Positions 32,313 through 45,599 are shown, counted from the stretch's first letter. The stretch is 64,000 bases of DNA from Diogma glabrata (GCA_963693315.1 CAVNZG010001019.1:171076-235075); one strand, 5' to 3'. Numbers and translations are program-made. Notes: generated by a model not told the origin, from the sequence alone.

Positions 32313-33059
32313 TTATCAACTTTTCCTTTTATGTTTGTATTAATTTTTTTATTGAACGAATTTAAGTCTCGACGGAGCAAATCCCCGTAATTTGACTTAT
32401 ATAAACGCATTAATTGACTTGCTTCACCACACATCCAATCATATCTCCAAAAATAAAATACTAACGCAAATCTTTTTACGGTGTTCGTTGTCTTTTTATT
32501 TTACACAGGAATGCTGAACTTTCCGTTATAGCTCTAACAATAATGTTAATGTTTGGCGGTTATACTCGCGCCTATCAACTCCAACCTGCCTTGGAAAGTA
32601 ATACCTTTAACGACTACGAAACTCCCCACATTGGCTTTCCGCGAATGGCAATGAGGACAACCTCAAAATTATTATAACGACCTAACTGTTTATGAAAAAC
32701 CACGATTGAAGACATGCAGCTCGTGAGTGATTTGAGCCTTAGGCACATGCGGATTCGATCATCAAGCCAGTAGCAAGTTTATGGAATAATACAAACAAAC
32801 GGGTGTAATTCTTTCGTTCTTTTGATTGAATAACTTACATAACCGGATACTATACAATATCACAGCACTTAAGGACGACTACACTTTACACAAACATATA
32901 TTTTTTTTTCTTTTTGGTTATTAATTTTTTTTCTTTTAAAACTACGTCACTTGAGTTTTCTCAATAATTTATACTCAACAAAAAGATAATATTCCGAATT
33001 GGATCAACAAAGAATTCACTTTTTAAGTCAAAATTTTTACCGACCGAAATAAAAAAAAT
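32313..33059. other. No recognisable gene
   Basis: Short frames only. No repeat or family signature seen. Confidence 0.45.
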
Positions 33060-33259
33060 CCAGCGGCAGGTATATCCGCTAGAAATAGGCAGATTTCGGG
33101 GTCAGACGGTTTTGTGTCCAAATAAAATTAGATAAGTCAGATTAGTTTAAATAAAAAATCCAGGGGCAGGTATATCCGCTAGAAATAGGTAGATTTCGGG
33201 GTCAGACGGTTTTGTGTCCAAATAAAATTAGATAAGTCAGATTAGTTTAAATAAAAAAT
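33060..33259. repeat. 100-bp tandem duplication
   Basis: Two nearly identical copies start at 33060 and 33160 and include GCTAGAAATAGGCAGATTTC / GCTAGAAATAGGTAGATTTC. Confidence 0.9.
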
Positions 33260-34237
33260 ATAAGTAGAAACAGAATAATTCAAAAAAATTATTGAACCAA
33301 ATTAAATACATTATCCGAACTAACTCCATCAATACAATTTCGGAACAGTTTTATTTAAGTTGGTTTAAACTACTTTTAATAACATATTAAATCCACCAAA
33401 GATCAAATGAACTACGTCACAACTGCAAACTACAATTATACCATCACACATTATTTATAATCAAACATTATCAAACAAATTTACTTCAAAATCATCTTTT
33501 GTTGTTGTGTTTTTTTGTTCTTATTTAATCTTTTTTCAAACGGTTACTTAGTAAAAAAAAAATAAAAACAAAAGAGATTTTGATAATTTTTCTATGGTAT
33601 TAAATGGCTTGATTTTTTTTGCAAGAGGTTCATTATAACGCTTGTAAAAATGGAACCTTTTGGGTTAGAAAGCTGAAATTTTTTGAGGCTACAGTTTAAA
33701 AGTATGTTTAAAAGGTAAGATGAATTTAAATAACATAAACTGAAACATGATGAAAGCATTGCCTTTTGCGTTTGTTTTCATTTCAACAGCCCTAGGGTCT
33801 CAACCGTTAGACTTAAACTATTTTTTTTGAAAATTTTGGAAAGATTTATATTTTATGTATGTGAGAAAAAGTTTTCAAATATCAGCTTGGCCATTTTCAG
33901 CTAGATCAAGGACAGCAAAGTTTAGTAAATTTTTAAAACAGCTGATTTTTGAGGAACCTGAAACGCCAAGGTTGTCATCTGGATAAAAATGATAAAAAAA
34001 GGTTCAAATATTCAATATTTTTAAATTTCATTAAAATATTATTATTCAAGCGGAAGTTATAGCGCCCTAGATTATTCGACTTTTTAGGCTCTAGCCGCCT
34101 AACCGGTACCCGGATATGGCCAGTTCACGAACTTGTCCAAGACATAATTTGCCGAAACATGCACAGAAAATTATTTTGGTGTAGGTCGAAAAATGCGACC
34201 GTGAGAGTGCCGCTAAATTCCGTTATACCTCATATCG

Positions 34238-35090
<853 letters not shown>

Positions 35091-35100
35091 TTGTAACATC

Positions 35101-35300
35101 NNNNNNNNNNNNNNNNNNNNNNNNNNNNNNNNNNNNNNNNNNNNNNNNNNNNNNNNNNNNNNNNNNNNNNNNNNNNNNNNNNNNNNNNNNNNNNNNNNNN
35201 NNNNNNNNNNNNNNNNNNNNNNNNNNNNNNNNNNNNNNNNNNNNNNNNNNNNNNNNNNNNNNNNNNNNNNNNNNNNNNNNNNNNNNNNNNNNNNNNNNNN
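35101..35300. other. Assembly gap of 200 N
   Basis: A run of exactly 200 N directly after the TA array, probably a placeholder of fixed size. Confidence 0.95.
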
Positions 35301-36429
35301 TTCTCTCCATTGGGGCGCCCACATTGTTCTGTTGCATCTCTCCTCGAGTTCTAGTTTTTGGTCCTTTGCTCGCTGCACAAGTATCGCATCGCCGACACCA
35401 TTGCTCCACGTCTGTTCGATACCTTACCCAATAAAACCTCTCCCTTACTTTGGCTAGGGTTTTATTGACTCCCAGGTGTCCTCCAGAAATACTTCCATGC
35501 AGCTTTCCCAGTACCTCTTCCACTCGACTTGATGGCAACACCAGTTGCTCTAACACTTTCTTTCCATCAGCGGACTCCCATTTCCTTTTTAGTATCCCGT
35601 TATCCATCAATAGTGAGTCCCATTGCGCCCAGTAGCATTTCACCTCCGTACTTAAAGGTGCTACCTCTTTCCACTCCGGTCGCCTTCCCTCAGTTTTCCA
35701 TTTCAATATCGGTGCCATAGCTGGATCCTTTTGCTGCTCTCTTTTCATTGCCTCGGTACACCAATCGTCAGGAGTTTGAAACTTAATTTGATTCACTTTC
35801 ATTGCCTCCTTTCTCTCAGTCCTGCTATATGACTTGCGCTCCTCAACACAGGGTCTTCTTGAAAGATCTTCAGCGTTACCGTGTATACTTCTCTTCCGGT
35901 GTTCAACGCGGCAATCTCCTTCCTTTTTGACATCCACTTGCTTGTTTGAAAGGTTCATCAACCGGCCTGGAACTACTCCTTCTTTTGCTGCTACTCGTGT
36001 TTTGCATTCTTGTCTGATGTGCCCTAACTGCCCACAATCCCAGCATCTTACTCTGCTAGACCTACTTCGTTGATTTTGCTCAGGCTTATCTCCCAGACTT
36101 TTGACACGCATGATCACTTCCTCAAGCGCTGCTTTTAGAGGTTCTTCAGCAACTTCCATCTGACGTACTCTATCTGAGCCATACGCTCTTTTTCCAGCTT
36201 CCATCTGCAGGGCCAATGCTAAGACTTCCGCGGGTAGTTTCTTTCCACTTAGATACAGCTGATTTCTCATTTGTACATCTCGAAGAGCATTGATAAATGT
36301 ATCAGCGGCCAGTTCGTCTCGGTGTTCCGCGTTATAGTTTGGATATGACAGATTTACCAATCTCACAATGTCAGCCTCTAGTTCTTGCAAAGTTTCGCTG
36401 ACTTCTTGTTTTCGTGTCTTGAGCTGCAT
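35301..36429 (-). pseudogene. Gag C-terminus fused to integrase zinc finger (element 3)
   Basis: Continues the gag frame after a TAA stop and runs into the gap. Residues 1-110 are the C-terminal capsid (LKTRKQEVSETLQELEADIV), and residues 129-142 a CCHC knuckle (CWDCGQLGHIRQEC). Near residue 165 the sequence jumps directly to the end of RNase H (HGNAEDLSRRPC). A connecting region and the integrase HHCC finger follow (GGHLGVNKTL and CRRCDTC, around residues 320-365). Protease, reverse transcriptase and most of RNase H are missing, and the frame is preserved across the junction. The integrase core would lie in or beyond the gap. Confidence 0.8.
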
Positions 36430-36441
36430 GCGATGGAGAGC

Positions 36442-37344
36442 TTACATATGACTTTCCCCATATCTTACCTCTAAGGCCTCCATTATCTTGCTGTAATCAC
36501 GCTCTGTCGCTGATAGTGTCTGCAAAATTTCAGCAGCAGGTCCCTTCAATGCTAATATAAGCGCGTTTGCTTTTTGCTGGTGATCAACCCCAGTTGTTGC
36601 TATCTCAAATTGCATCTTAAATATCTGGTACGATGTAGATCCATCAAATGCGGGTGTTTTCACTCTAGCTGGAGCTGAAGTAGTTGATGGATTGATCATG
36701 TTACCTGACTTTACTTGTGCTATTTCTTGGCGGAATTCACTTGAAAGATTGCGTAATTTCTCTTCATGTTCTTCGGTAACTTTCCGCAGCTCCCTTTCCA
36801 TGTTGTTGATTTTAACCTCCGCACTGGATATACGTGACTCGATTACTTCACGTAGTTTTTGTTGATCTAATTTTTGTTCTGCGGCCAGTTTTTCTTGTCG
36901 GGCCATCAGATCGTTTCCTTGTTTGGCGATCATATCAGCAAGTTGTTGTTGTTGATCTACTTTTTGTTCTGCTGCCAGTTTTTCTTGTCGGGCTATCATA
37001 TCAGCAAGTTGTTGTTGTTGCTGTACTTTTTGTTCTGCTGCCTGTTTCTCTTGTCGGGCCATCATATCAGCAAGTTGTTGTTGTTGCTCTACTTTTTGTT
37101 GTTGTTGCTGTGCCATCATTTTTTTCATCAACACCATCATCGGATCAATTACTGGGGCATTCTGAGCCGGAGCTTCGTCCGGCTCTATTTCTATGACCTC
37201 TGTGTTTTGGCCTGCTTCTTCTAAAACTTTACGCAGCCGGAATGCAAGTTCTGCCTTCGTTCCATGGATTGGAGCATTCCTTTTCTTCAACTCATCCTTC
37301 AGCTGGGTCTGGCTGAGATCACTAATATTTACTGTCTTGACCAT
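36442..37344 (-). CDS. SAP-domain, Gln-rich coiled-coil Gag of element 3
   Basis: 300 residues from the ATG at 37344, 11 bases after the primer binding site. The frame is open further upstream, but that part is primer site and LTR. It starts with a SAP motif (NISDLSQTQLKDELKKRNAP, then HGTKAELAFRLRKVL). A long Gln-rich coiled coil follows, with three to four copies of a QLADMIARQEKLAAEQKV unit (about 22 residues), then the start of a capsid domain (FDGSTSYQIFKMQFEIA). It ends at TAA 36442-36444, inside capsid, and the same frame continues at 36429. The in-frame stop probably inactivates it. The internal repeats look like expansion of a coiled-coil heptad block. Confidence 0.8.
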   Translation of the reverse strand: MVKTVNISDLSQTQLKDELKKRNAPIHGTKAELAFRLRKVLEEAGQNTEVIEIEPDEAPAQNAPVIDPMMVLMKKMMAQQQQQKVEQQQQLADMMARQEKQAAEQKVQQQQQLADMIARQEKLAAEQKVDQQQQLADMIAKQGNDLMARQEKLAAEQKLDQQKLREVIESRISSAEVKINNMERELRKVTEEHEEKLRNLSSEFRQEIAQVKSGNMINPSTTSAPARVKTPAFDGSTSYQIFKMQFEIATTGVDHQQKANALILALKGPAAEILQTLSATERDYSKIMEALEVRYGESHM

Positions 37345-37354
37345 TGTTCCAATA

Positions 37355-37372
37355 ATCCCACTTCTGACACCA
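37355..37372 (-). promoter_or_regulatory. tRNA-Leu primer binding site of element 3
   Basis: Minus-strand TGGTGTCAGAAGTGGGAT, 18 bases that match the complement of a tRNA-Leu 3' end. It lies one base from the LTR end ...CGTTACA. Confidence 0.85.
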
Positions 37373-37373
37373 C

Positions 37374-37540
37374 TGTAACGACTCTTCGTTGGTTCTTTTC
37401 GATTATTGAACAAACACGACAGTAAAAGATAGATCTTTAGTTAACAGAATCTCAAACTTTATTTGTCATCAAATTACAGCAGCTTCCGTTTTTCCTTACA
37501 ATAAATTCCAGGGTCTCCAATTTATGTACGATAAGTTAGT
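37374..37540 (-). repeat. 5' LTR of element 3, right end not defined
   Basis: Begins TGTAACGACTC on the plus strand next to the primer binding site. The second LTR would be in or beyond the gap, so the end cannot be placed by comparison; 37540 is only approximate. Confidence 0.5.
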
Positions 37541-38033
37541 TTTTAATTTTTTTCGCAAAAATTTAAAAAAAAATTAAAACAAAGCTGAGTCATTATTGTT
37601 TTAAATTAAGAATATTTTCTTATAGCATATTGATTACACATTTACAAAAGTCTTCCTAAATTGTAGATATTTGAATTATTTGAGGTGTAAAAGTTGTTTG
37701 ACAATTTTAGATTATAAATTATGTGTGGTGGTGTTGTAGGTGTGACGTTGTGAGAACGTTTATTTGTTTTTTGGTGGATTTAATATGTTATTAAAAGTAG
37801 TTTTAACCAAATTAAATAAAACTGTTCCGAAATCGCATTGATAAAGTAGTTTCCGTTAATGTATTTAGTTTGGTTTGATAAATTTTTTGGATTATTCTGG
37901 ACTTGGACTATTCTACTTAAATTTTTTATTAAATATTTTATTTAAACTAATCTGACACATCCAATTCTATTTGTACACAAAGCTGTCTGGTCCCGAAATC
38001 TACCTATTTCTAGCGGATATACGTGCCGCTTGG

Positions 38034-41000
38034 GCTTTTTTAAACTATAAATTTAATTTAATCCAGATCAATATTTTCAGAGGGAATCGTTCAAGGCCAA
38101 GGAAAACATTAATTCATTTACAGGTCAACAATATGGAACAGATAAATATTCCATCAAAGTAGCAGTGATTTTGAGGTAAGTTCACTAATTTCTTCCATTT
38201 ACACTATTGATTCTTTCAGTAATGGTCAGCGGGGATCAAACCGAACTTCTAAATTCAGCCCAAATGCATACTATCAACTTCCACCTTCATCTTGCGATAT
38301 TCATGGAACTTTGTGCTGTGCATCCAATATGTAATTTATATTAATTTTTTTATATTGAAATTTTATTTGATGCAAATAAAATACTTATATTTTTGTTTAT
38401 ACATATGTACTTTTTTTTTTTATTAAATAAATACAGATATTTTACGTCACTTAATATTTGCCTTGCAATATTAATATTGGCAGGTGGATCAATTTTATTT
38501 TTAATTTCGTTAAATCTATTGTATCCGTAAAATAAAGTTTTGTAGTTAAAGCCTACGATCAATTCGGCAAATGTGCAATTAAATTTTAATTTATGCATTA
38601 TGAGTATTCGATCCTTAACAACTCCGCCATTACCGCTCCGCTGTGTTCCACAGCGATCCCATGTTGATAAACCTTATAAATATGTTTGAATACGTTTCAC
38701 AGGAATCTCTGCAACACACTCTATCGCAAACCTTGCAGATGATTAACCCAGACGAACAATATCTGCCAACTTATTATTTAATATTACATCTTCGTAGCAC
38801 TCGAGCTAGAAAAAGCAAAAGGTTATAACATCAGCTACAATACAATCTCATATAAAATTACAAACCGGAAAACATTTAATTGCCGCTGTTATTTTCAATA
38901 ATCGGCCTCGTTGGTTGGTATTTCTAATCTTCTGCGATTGTATGGAAGATTAAAACAGATTCTCTGTGGCAAATCTGTAATTATTATATTGTGGTAACAA
39001 TGTCCTATTCCAATTTGTTTGTGAGCTGTATTTTATGTTGTCACTATGCACATTATTTACATTCACTTTCTTTAACAGTTAAGTTAAAGTTAAAAACTGT
39101 CCATTTTTATCTAATTTTAACAGAATACCTGGTATGGTATGATTGAATTTGATCGGAAATTTTAATACGAATCAAAAATACTACGACAATTTTTTTCCGA
39201 CGTAGGATTGAAATGTTTCGTAATATTTCCGATTCTCATATAAACGCATCCATTTAGTACAGAATTTCAAAATGTCAAAACCTTTTAATATTCGTATTTA
39301 TCATTTGTTCTTTGTTGATCTTGATAGAATATATAGTTTAAATGGCGAGTTTAGTTTTTGTATGATTATGGATAGCTTTTCTATTGTAAAATGTTTATTA
39401 AACAAATGTAAAAATAATATATTAAAAAAATAAAATGTATAACTTAATATAATTTACAACAAAACGTCAAATATAAGTTTCCGACAAGCAAAAAGGATTC
39501 GAAAATTTTTCCGACAGAAATGTTCGAAAAATACTCACAATCATATGCCATTTTAAATTTCCGAATAGTTATAATATTTCCGAGTCGAATTTTTATTCAA
39601 TCATACCACCACTGGAAAAACACAAGTTTTATAAATCCATATTTCACTTGATTTTGTTTAAATTATAATTTTCCGGCTTGAAATCTTAATATTAGTAAAC
39701 ACACATTTCAGAATGCATACAAAAATGGACTAAATGTCAAAGCTTATATGCGCACACTAGTTCTGATTCTTACCACCAGAAGTTGCCTCCAATCGTCAAT
39801 TAGGGCATCATATTTGTTGTGAACGCCAAGTTTATATTATTTGAACTGCAGAAATATGAATATCAGTCAGAGTTCGTGATCTATTGTAGTATCTGGCTAC
39901 GACAAACTTGCCAATTTTAAAAATCAAAATAGTGCGTGTTCTTTTGATGAAAGGAAATCATAAACATCAGTCAATGCAATTGGTCTGTATTACTTGTTTT
40001 ATATAGCATTTATGCTCTATATAGGAGCGTTGCCAAACTAATCAGCTTCGAATATTAGTAGTGATAATAAGCCGGTTCTGGCGCACTTCTTGGGCAAGAT
40101 GGCCGCCGTGAAATTTTATTTTTTTACATAGAAAGTGGTGTGACCTGACGATGAGTAGCTGAGTTAAATTTTGTTTTGGTTGATATCATGAGTTAATTGT
40201 ATTCAATTGTGGGTTGTGTCGGAGGTAGATGGGTGGTGTTAGTTAACCGAAACACCCCACGAAGTCAGACCAATAACAAGCGTTGAAATAAAAAAAATAA
40301 AGCAAAGTATGAAAAAATGAATGCATTTGTTGTTGTTTTTTCAGTTGTTTCAGTCAAATCGAACGCACTTATAAGTTTGAAACGTTATTCAATTGCACCA
40401 TTTAAAAATATTTTAGACTGTTTCTTATTATCCCCTGGTATTGGAAAAGAATATTTTATGTATGCATGTATGATGAATAACATCTTACAAACGACATGCG
40501 ACCATAGAAATTAACTCTTAGATCAAGCTAGTCAAGTTATATACATACATACTATTATATTCTGTAAGTCTTAAAAACATAAAGTATATAGTAAATACGC
40601 AAACTTTCATCATTAATATAGCAACAAGTTTTGTGGGCTCGGTTTACAACTTTATTTAAAAAGTCTACTGTCCCTCCATGAGGGCGGGTCATACAATATA
40701 ATTTATTTTTATTAAGACACGATACCCAGAAACTTAAAATTTACTAGTCATACATGTGATAACTCGTATATATTTTACCACTATACCGATCAGAGGAAAG
40801 TTTTAAATTAAATTTTCAGCCCACGTCAAAGTATTGATAAAAAATAAATTTATTTCTATAAAAATTGTTTGATAATGATCTGCTCAAGCTATTCAACACT
40901 ACAACAAGTTTTGGAAGCTTGTATTACAATAATGTTTAAGAATCGCTCAGGCTTCCTCAGTGAGGAAAAAACATTTCAAACAATTTATTATAAAAGGTGA

Positions 41001-43360
41001 GTTAACAGTTTACAAATTTTAATTTAACTCGATTTTATTGTTATTTCTCTATACTCCCTCACCTAATTATACTCACCAGTTACTGCACACTGAACATTCG
41101 TTTATTATATTACCTATAAATAAATATCTAAATTGAAAATTAAAAATATTATTTTTTAATTGAATAAAACTACTAACCAATTACATCAAAAGAATTAATA
41201 AAACTTATTCAGCTTATAACCAACTAATCAGTAAACACAGTTATAAAATACAAACAGTTTCAATTAAACCATCCAAATAAAATTTCTGAAGTTAAAGTTC
41301 ATATCTTTGCACATGTGGTGATAATTAATTGGTTCAATTTCTTATCTTAACGGATGTTGAAGTCAGCTTTTCTTCTCATTGTTTTATAATTACCCACAAA
41401 AAAATGTTTAAGATTAAATCACTTAAATAAATGTTTGTACATATGTAAAAACGTGTTCGGAATTATTAGTCTGCTTATGATAACATGAAATTTTAACTTG
41501 GAAAATGAAATTGAATTCACAATTATTAACCTCAAATGCAAGTGATACACTTTTACATAAGTTGATTAACATGTTATTGTGTTTAGACTTTTCTCGAGAT
41601 TTATAATGCATTGATAACAATTCCCTTATCAAAATAGGTGTTATCCATTTTTTAGAATATTAATAGCTCATTGTACGCATTGGCAACCAACACGTTTATT
41701 CTTCGTTCCTTTTCTCTTTGCCTATAAATTACCTATAAACTAAATTCAAGCTAGGTAGATGTTAAAAATTTCAAGATTTATATATTGCGTAATGCGAATG
41801 TTTGTTTGTTATTTTAGTTTATTCACGAGATAATAATTTAAACAAAGATTGTGGAAATTATTTTGATTTGTTCCGGATGTTTTAGTTGGTATAGAAATAT
41901 TCTGTGTATTGGCAACGCTATTATAAAAGTGGAACTTTGTTGTTGGTAGATATACCAACGAGTTTTGTTTTTGTATGTGCTGATCAAGAGTTAGCAATTA
42001 AATTCACTATTAATCTTGAATGCATACGTTAAACTTTACGTAAGCTGATTAATATATTATTATGTTGTACAATTATTATCAGTGGCGAAGCGTGCTTTTG
42101 AATCTAGGGTAGACATATTCAAAAGTTTTATTTATATGCATAGAAACCAGGTAGCGACCCAGTAGAAGTAGAAACCACTTATAGTACATTACGATGAAAT
42201 ATTTTGAACAAGAGTTCTTTGACCAAAAGAAACAGTTGTTATTTTTTCAAACAAATCGTATAACTTTGACAACAACAAAAAAAATTATGTACTTTGATTG
42301 GATTATAAAATTTGAAAAGTTGGTTTTATTATTTATATTTTTAAATATTTTTCTTAGTTTATCATAACAAAAACTAACAACTATTATATTGATGAATCTA
42401 AAACAATAAACTGAAATAATATATTTTTATTCTCTTCCATTTAATTATATCAGCTTTATTTGTATGTTTTTTCGATAATAATAGTATCGTGTTGTTTTCT
42501 AACCTATAACCTAATTGTATTGTATTGTTTTCTAACCTATAACCTAATGAACTTAACCTATTGCCTAATGAAAATTTTATTCAATTGGTATGATTCCAAT
42601 TGGTCAAATTGTTTTGATTTCATTAAAATTATTTTCAAATTATAATCACAATTGCTTTGATAAGTTTTGTTCAAAAATCAAATTTTAATAAATTCTCTTA
42701 TTTCGTTTAGTTGAACTTGGTTGATTGTATGAGAAGGGCGTTTTTTATCATCAGGGTTTTTTTTATTAAGAAATTTGATTTATCAATTAAAACAATAAAG
42801 ATTTATTGTTTTAATTGAAGAAAATGTTTTTATTTTTTATAATACACAATTCTTTTTTATAATAAAATCTTTGTCAGAGAATAAAGTATTGTAATCGATT
42901 CGTGAATAATGAATTTTATTCTCTCGCAAATTAAAATTCTCGCTCGTGTCTCGCTCAAATTTTAAACTTTTGCTTGAGAATAAACTACTTCATTATTCAC
43001 TCATTGATTAAACTACTATTTGTAGTTCAATTCCTCTATATTATTTTTATAGCTGCAAAATTATTAATAACTTTTTCTTTAAAAAACGGCTCAATAATTA
43101 ATTTTTGTAGAAACTCTTTCTCAATCGATAATAGTGACAAAGGCTCCAGTCTTGTACTTTTCATAGATTTTCTTAGCTCATTTTTAATACGTTTCAAAGT
43201 ACTGGTTAAATCTCTCACAATAAATTGTGGTCATTGTAAGAAAAAGAGTTAATAATTTAACGACCTCTCAATAAACATTGTTCAACCCATTTTCAGATCT
43301 ATATTTTTATAAAAAGACCGGACTTTAATACTTGATTTTATCATTGTATATTATAGACCG
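38034..43360. other. Gene-poor AT-rich region with one MITE
   Basis: No family signature in any frame on either strand. The MITE at 39132-39603 is listed separately. Weak direct repeats occur around 40623/40905 (CAACAAGTTTTG...) and 41520/42005 (ATTCAC.ATTA...). A duplicated TCTAACCTATAACCTAA block lies at 42496-42550. A small minus-strand frame at 43036-43218 is charged and helical but not recognised. Confidence 0.4.
39132..39603. mobile_element. MITE with TGGTATGATTGAAT ends
   Basis: About 472 bp. TGGTATGATTGAAT at 39132 is repeated inverted at the right end. Subterminal GGAAAT/ATTTCC motifs also occur in both orientations. Target duplication not clear. Non-coding. Confidence 0.55.
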
Positions 43361-43532
43361 GGAGGCAGCGTTGAAAATGAAAGAGTCATTTGATGCCGGT
43401 TGATTTTTATTTATTTTAATTAATTAACTCCAGCTGATGATAAATCTGGCGGTCAGCTGCTAAAGTAGTAGGGGGTGTGGTTGTGGGGGACCGTTATACT
43501 GGTAAAAAAAACGAATTCCAAAAGTAATATGA

Positions 43533-44468
43533 TGCCGCTTAGTTAAGCAAGGTTGTGTACTAAGTCCGATTCTGTTTGCAGTGTTTGTAAATGACTTACA
43601 CGATGAACTACCAGGGGGTATTCAAGTTAGAGATCTACTGATTCGAGTTCTTTTATATGCCGATGACCTCGTCCTAATGAGTGAAAGTGCAGAAAAGTTA
43701 CAACACATGATAGATGCGTTATCTGTGTACTGTAAAAAATGGAATTTGACCGTAAATCTACAGAAATCTAAGGTAATGGTGTTTCGTAAGGGTGCCAGAT
43801 TGTCGGACAGAGATAATTGGATATTCGATGGTAATAATATACAAGTAGTTAACGAATATAAGTACCTAGGGGTGACTCTGTCATATAATCTGTCATTCGA
43901 GAAACATTTGGATGAGAAGCTAGTATTGTCTAAAAACGCAATTAATTCAACATGGTCTGCATTCATTAAAAACTCAGAAATTTTACCATCATCAAAATTT
44001 AAAATTTTTGGGGCTGCATCAAGGTCTATTATGTGTTATGCGGGCCAAGTACGGGGTTATACACAGCATGAACAGGTTGAAAAATTGCTGAGATACTTTC
44101 TTAAAAGACTGTTCTATTTGCCGACGAACACTCCGAACTATATGTTGCATCTCGAAACTGGACTAAGTCGTATGTATCTGTTTACGCTCAAATTACATTT
44201 TGACTATGTACGTAAAGTATTAGATTACCCGGCGGACAGACTCCCAAAAATTCTTGCTGAAGAAGTAATTACAAATAAAATATTTTGGGTGGCAGAATGG
44301 GAGACTGTGTTTCGTAAAGTGGAAGTGACTCTAAATTTTGCAAATATAGCAGGCATGGGGAAAGACATACACAAACAAGTTCTACATAAATTGAAACAAC
44401 TGCACTGGGATGAACATGTTGAACACGCTTTAAAATCACAATATCATGATGAATATTGTAATTTGTGA
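43533..44468 (+). pseudogene. Non-LTR reverse transcriptase, C-terminal half
   Basis: The frame is open from 43533 to a TGA at 44466-44468, with no ATG at its start. It begins at the conserved region LVKQGCVLSPILF, followed by the catalytic LLYADDLVL, the KSKVMVF motif, YKYLGVTLS and a long C-terminal domain (YFLKRLFYLPTNTPNYMLHL). The N-terminal half of the RT, the endonuclease and any start codon are missing because the left inverted repeat abuts at about 43532. The remaining 310 codons contain no stop or frameshift, which is unusual for a 5'-truncated copy here. Clade not decided (RTE, I or Vingi-like patterns). Confidence 0.75.
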
Positions 44469-44494
44469 TACCTGAACGTGCCAAACTATTTCGA

Positions 44495-44972
44495 TGACAT
44501 AAACTCCATGTTTGTTGGGAGCATAAAACTCCAATGTTTTATGCTCCCAACAAACAAAAAACATTGTGGAAAAAACCACCTGTTGTATGGTGGACCCCTC
44601 AACCCTTTATCCAATGTATTGCAAAAGCTGATAAAATATTTCTCATGTTACTTGAAAGCTTTTACCAACGTTTCATGAAAATCGATCGGTAATTGTATGC
44701 TACAGTAGGGATAAACACCTGGAAAAACTTTTCAACCGGAAGCGTCAAACCGGAAGTTGGTATGCAGAAATATTGGAAACAGTACTAAAACTTTATATAC
44801 CAAGTTTTCATAAGATCATATGTCGGGATTAGAAGTTATTGAAGATTTAAACTTTGAAGTGTTCGGGAGACCCCCGCCATTTTGTCCAAATTTAAAATGA
44901 ATTCAGATTTTCCATTTTCAAGTGAACCTGGATCATTTGTCAAAGTTTCATCAAGATCCTATGCAGAAAGGT
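44495..44972 (+). repeat. Single copy of the higher-order array family
   Basis: Closely matches 27100-27550, sharing CCACCTGTTGTATGGTGGAC, ACCGGAAGTTGGTATGCAG and the TTTCATCAAGATCCTATGCAG end. It follows the RT stop codon by about 30 bp. Its first part also forms a hairpin of TTTGTTGGGAGCATAAAAC with its inverse (44511-44556). Confidence 0.8.
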
Positions 44973-45276
44973 CTTGACTATATTGCATTTTTATACTGAT
45001 GTACACGAGGAGCTGACCTATAATCCCCCATCCGCCAATCAGCTGATCACTTTTTTCTTCAATTGCTATGGTGTAAACATGCATCATACAAATTTTAAAG
45101 CGGCATCAAATTACTTTTGGAATTCGTTTTTTTTACCAGTTTAAAACTCCCCCACAACCACACCCCCCGCAAGTCTGACGGCTGACTCTTATTTTCTACA
45201 TCACAAATAATTAATCTATCTATAAAAATTAAATTCAATCGGCATCAAATCACTAACCAAAATGCAACGCTGCCTC

Positions 45277-45383
45277 ATTTAACTTACAAATGTGAACAAG
45301 ATCGGTTTAGAGTTGTGAATAAATTGTTATGAAATAAATAAATTGTTTTTTTTTTGAGTAACCACAATTGACAAATCATAACT
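45277..45383 (+). repeat. 5' LTR remnant of element 2
   Basis: Matches 60555-60657 with a 4-base difference. The upstream part is replaced by the inverted-repeat element ending at 45276. Confidence 0.9.
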
Positions 45384-45400
45384 GGCGCAGTTGATAGGAT
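45383..45400 (+). promoter_or_regulatory. tRNA-Ser-type primer binding site of element 2
   Basis: TGGCGCAGTTGATAGGAT, one or two differences from the complement of the tRNA-Ser 3' end used by errantiviruses. The first T is shared with the LTR. Confidence 0.8.
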
Positions 45401-45599
45401 TTTACTCAAATAAATCCTTTAAAATAATAAACTCTATAAAGTGAATAATTAGTGAATAACTTTAGTTATACAAAAATCAATTAAAGATTGTTGTAGTATC
45501 GAGTGTATATCGATATTTAGTGCTATCGTTTAAATTCAAGTTATGCAGTTAACACTTTCAACCTGGACCTGGATTATTATTTTTGGGTAAGTGATTGTT

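Larger units (their letters stand above)
43362..45276. mobile_element. Inverted-repeat element carrying an RT fragment
   Basis: GAGGCAGCGTTG at 43362 is matched by CAACGCTGCCTC at 45276. The arms also share ACTTTTGGAATTCGTTTTTT in opposite orientations (about 43505 and 45110), so each is about 180 bp with a variable middle. Between them are an RT fragment (43533-44468) and one copy of the 23.5-27.7 kb array family (44495-44972). No target duplication is visible: the right flank is an LTR of element 2, while the left flank is unrelated, so a rearrangement or deletion on the left is likely. Confidence 0.6.

Noticed and set aside
30213..32314. Transib/RAG-type transposon, because the ends start CAC
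   Set aside because: The flanking 5 bp do not match, whereas a 3-bp TTA does; the heptamer also differs from CACWATG.
36834..37224. Plus-strand ORFs rich in Leu/Val opposite gag of element 3
   Set aside because: Antisense of the Gln-rich coiled-coil repeat; shadow frames.
42974..43252. 92-residue plus-strand ORF and its minus-strand counterpart
   Set aside because: No recognisable motif in either direction and no supporting context.
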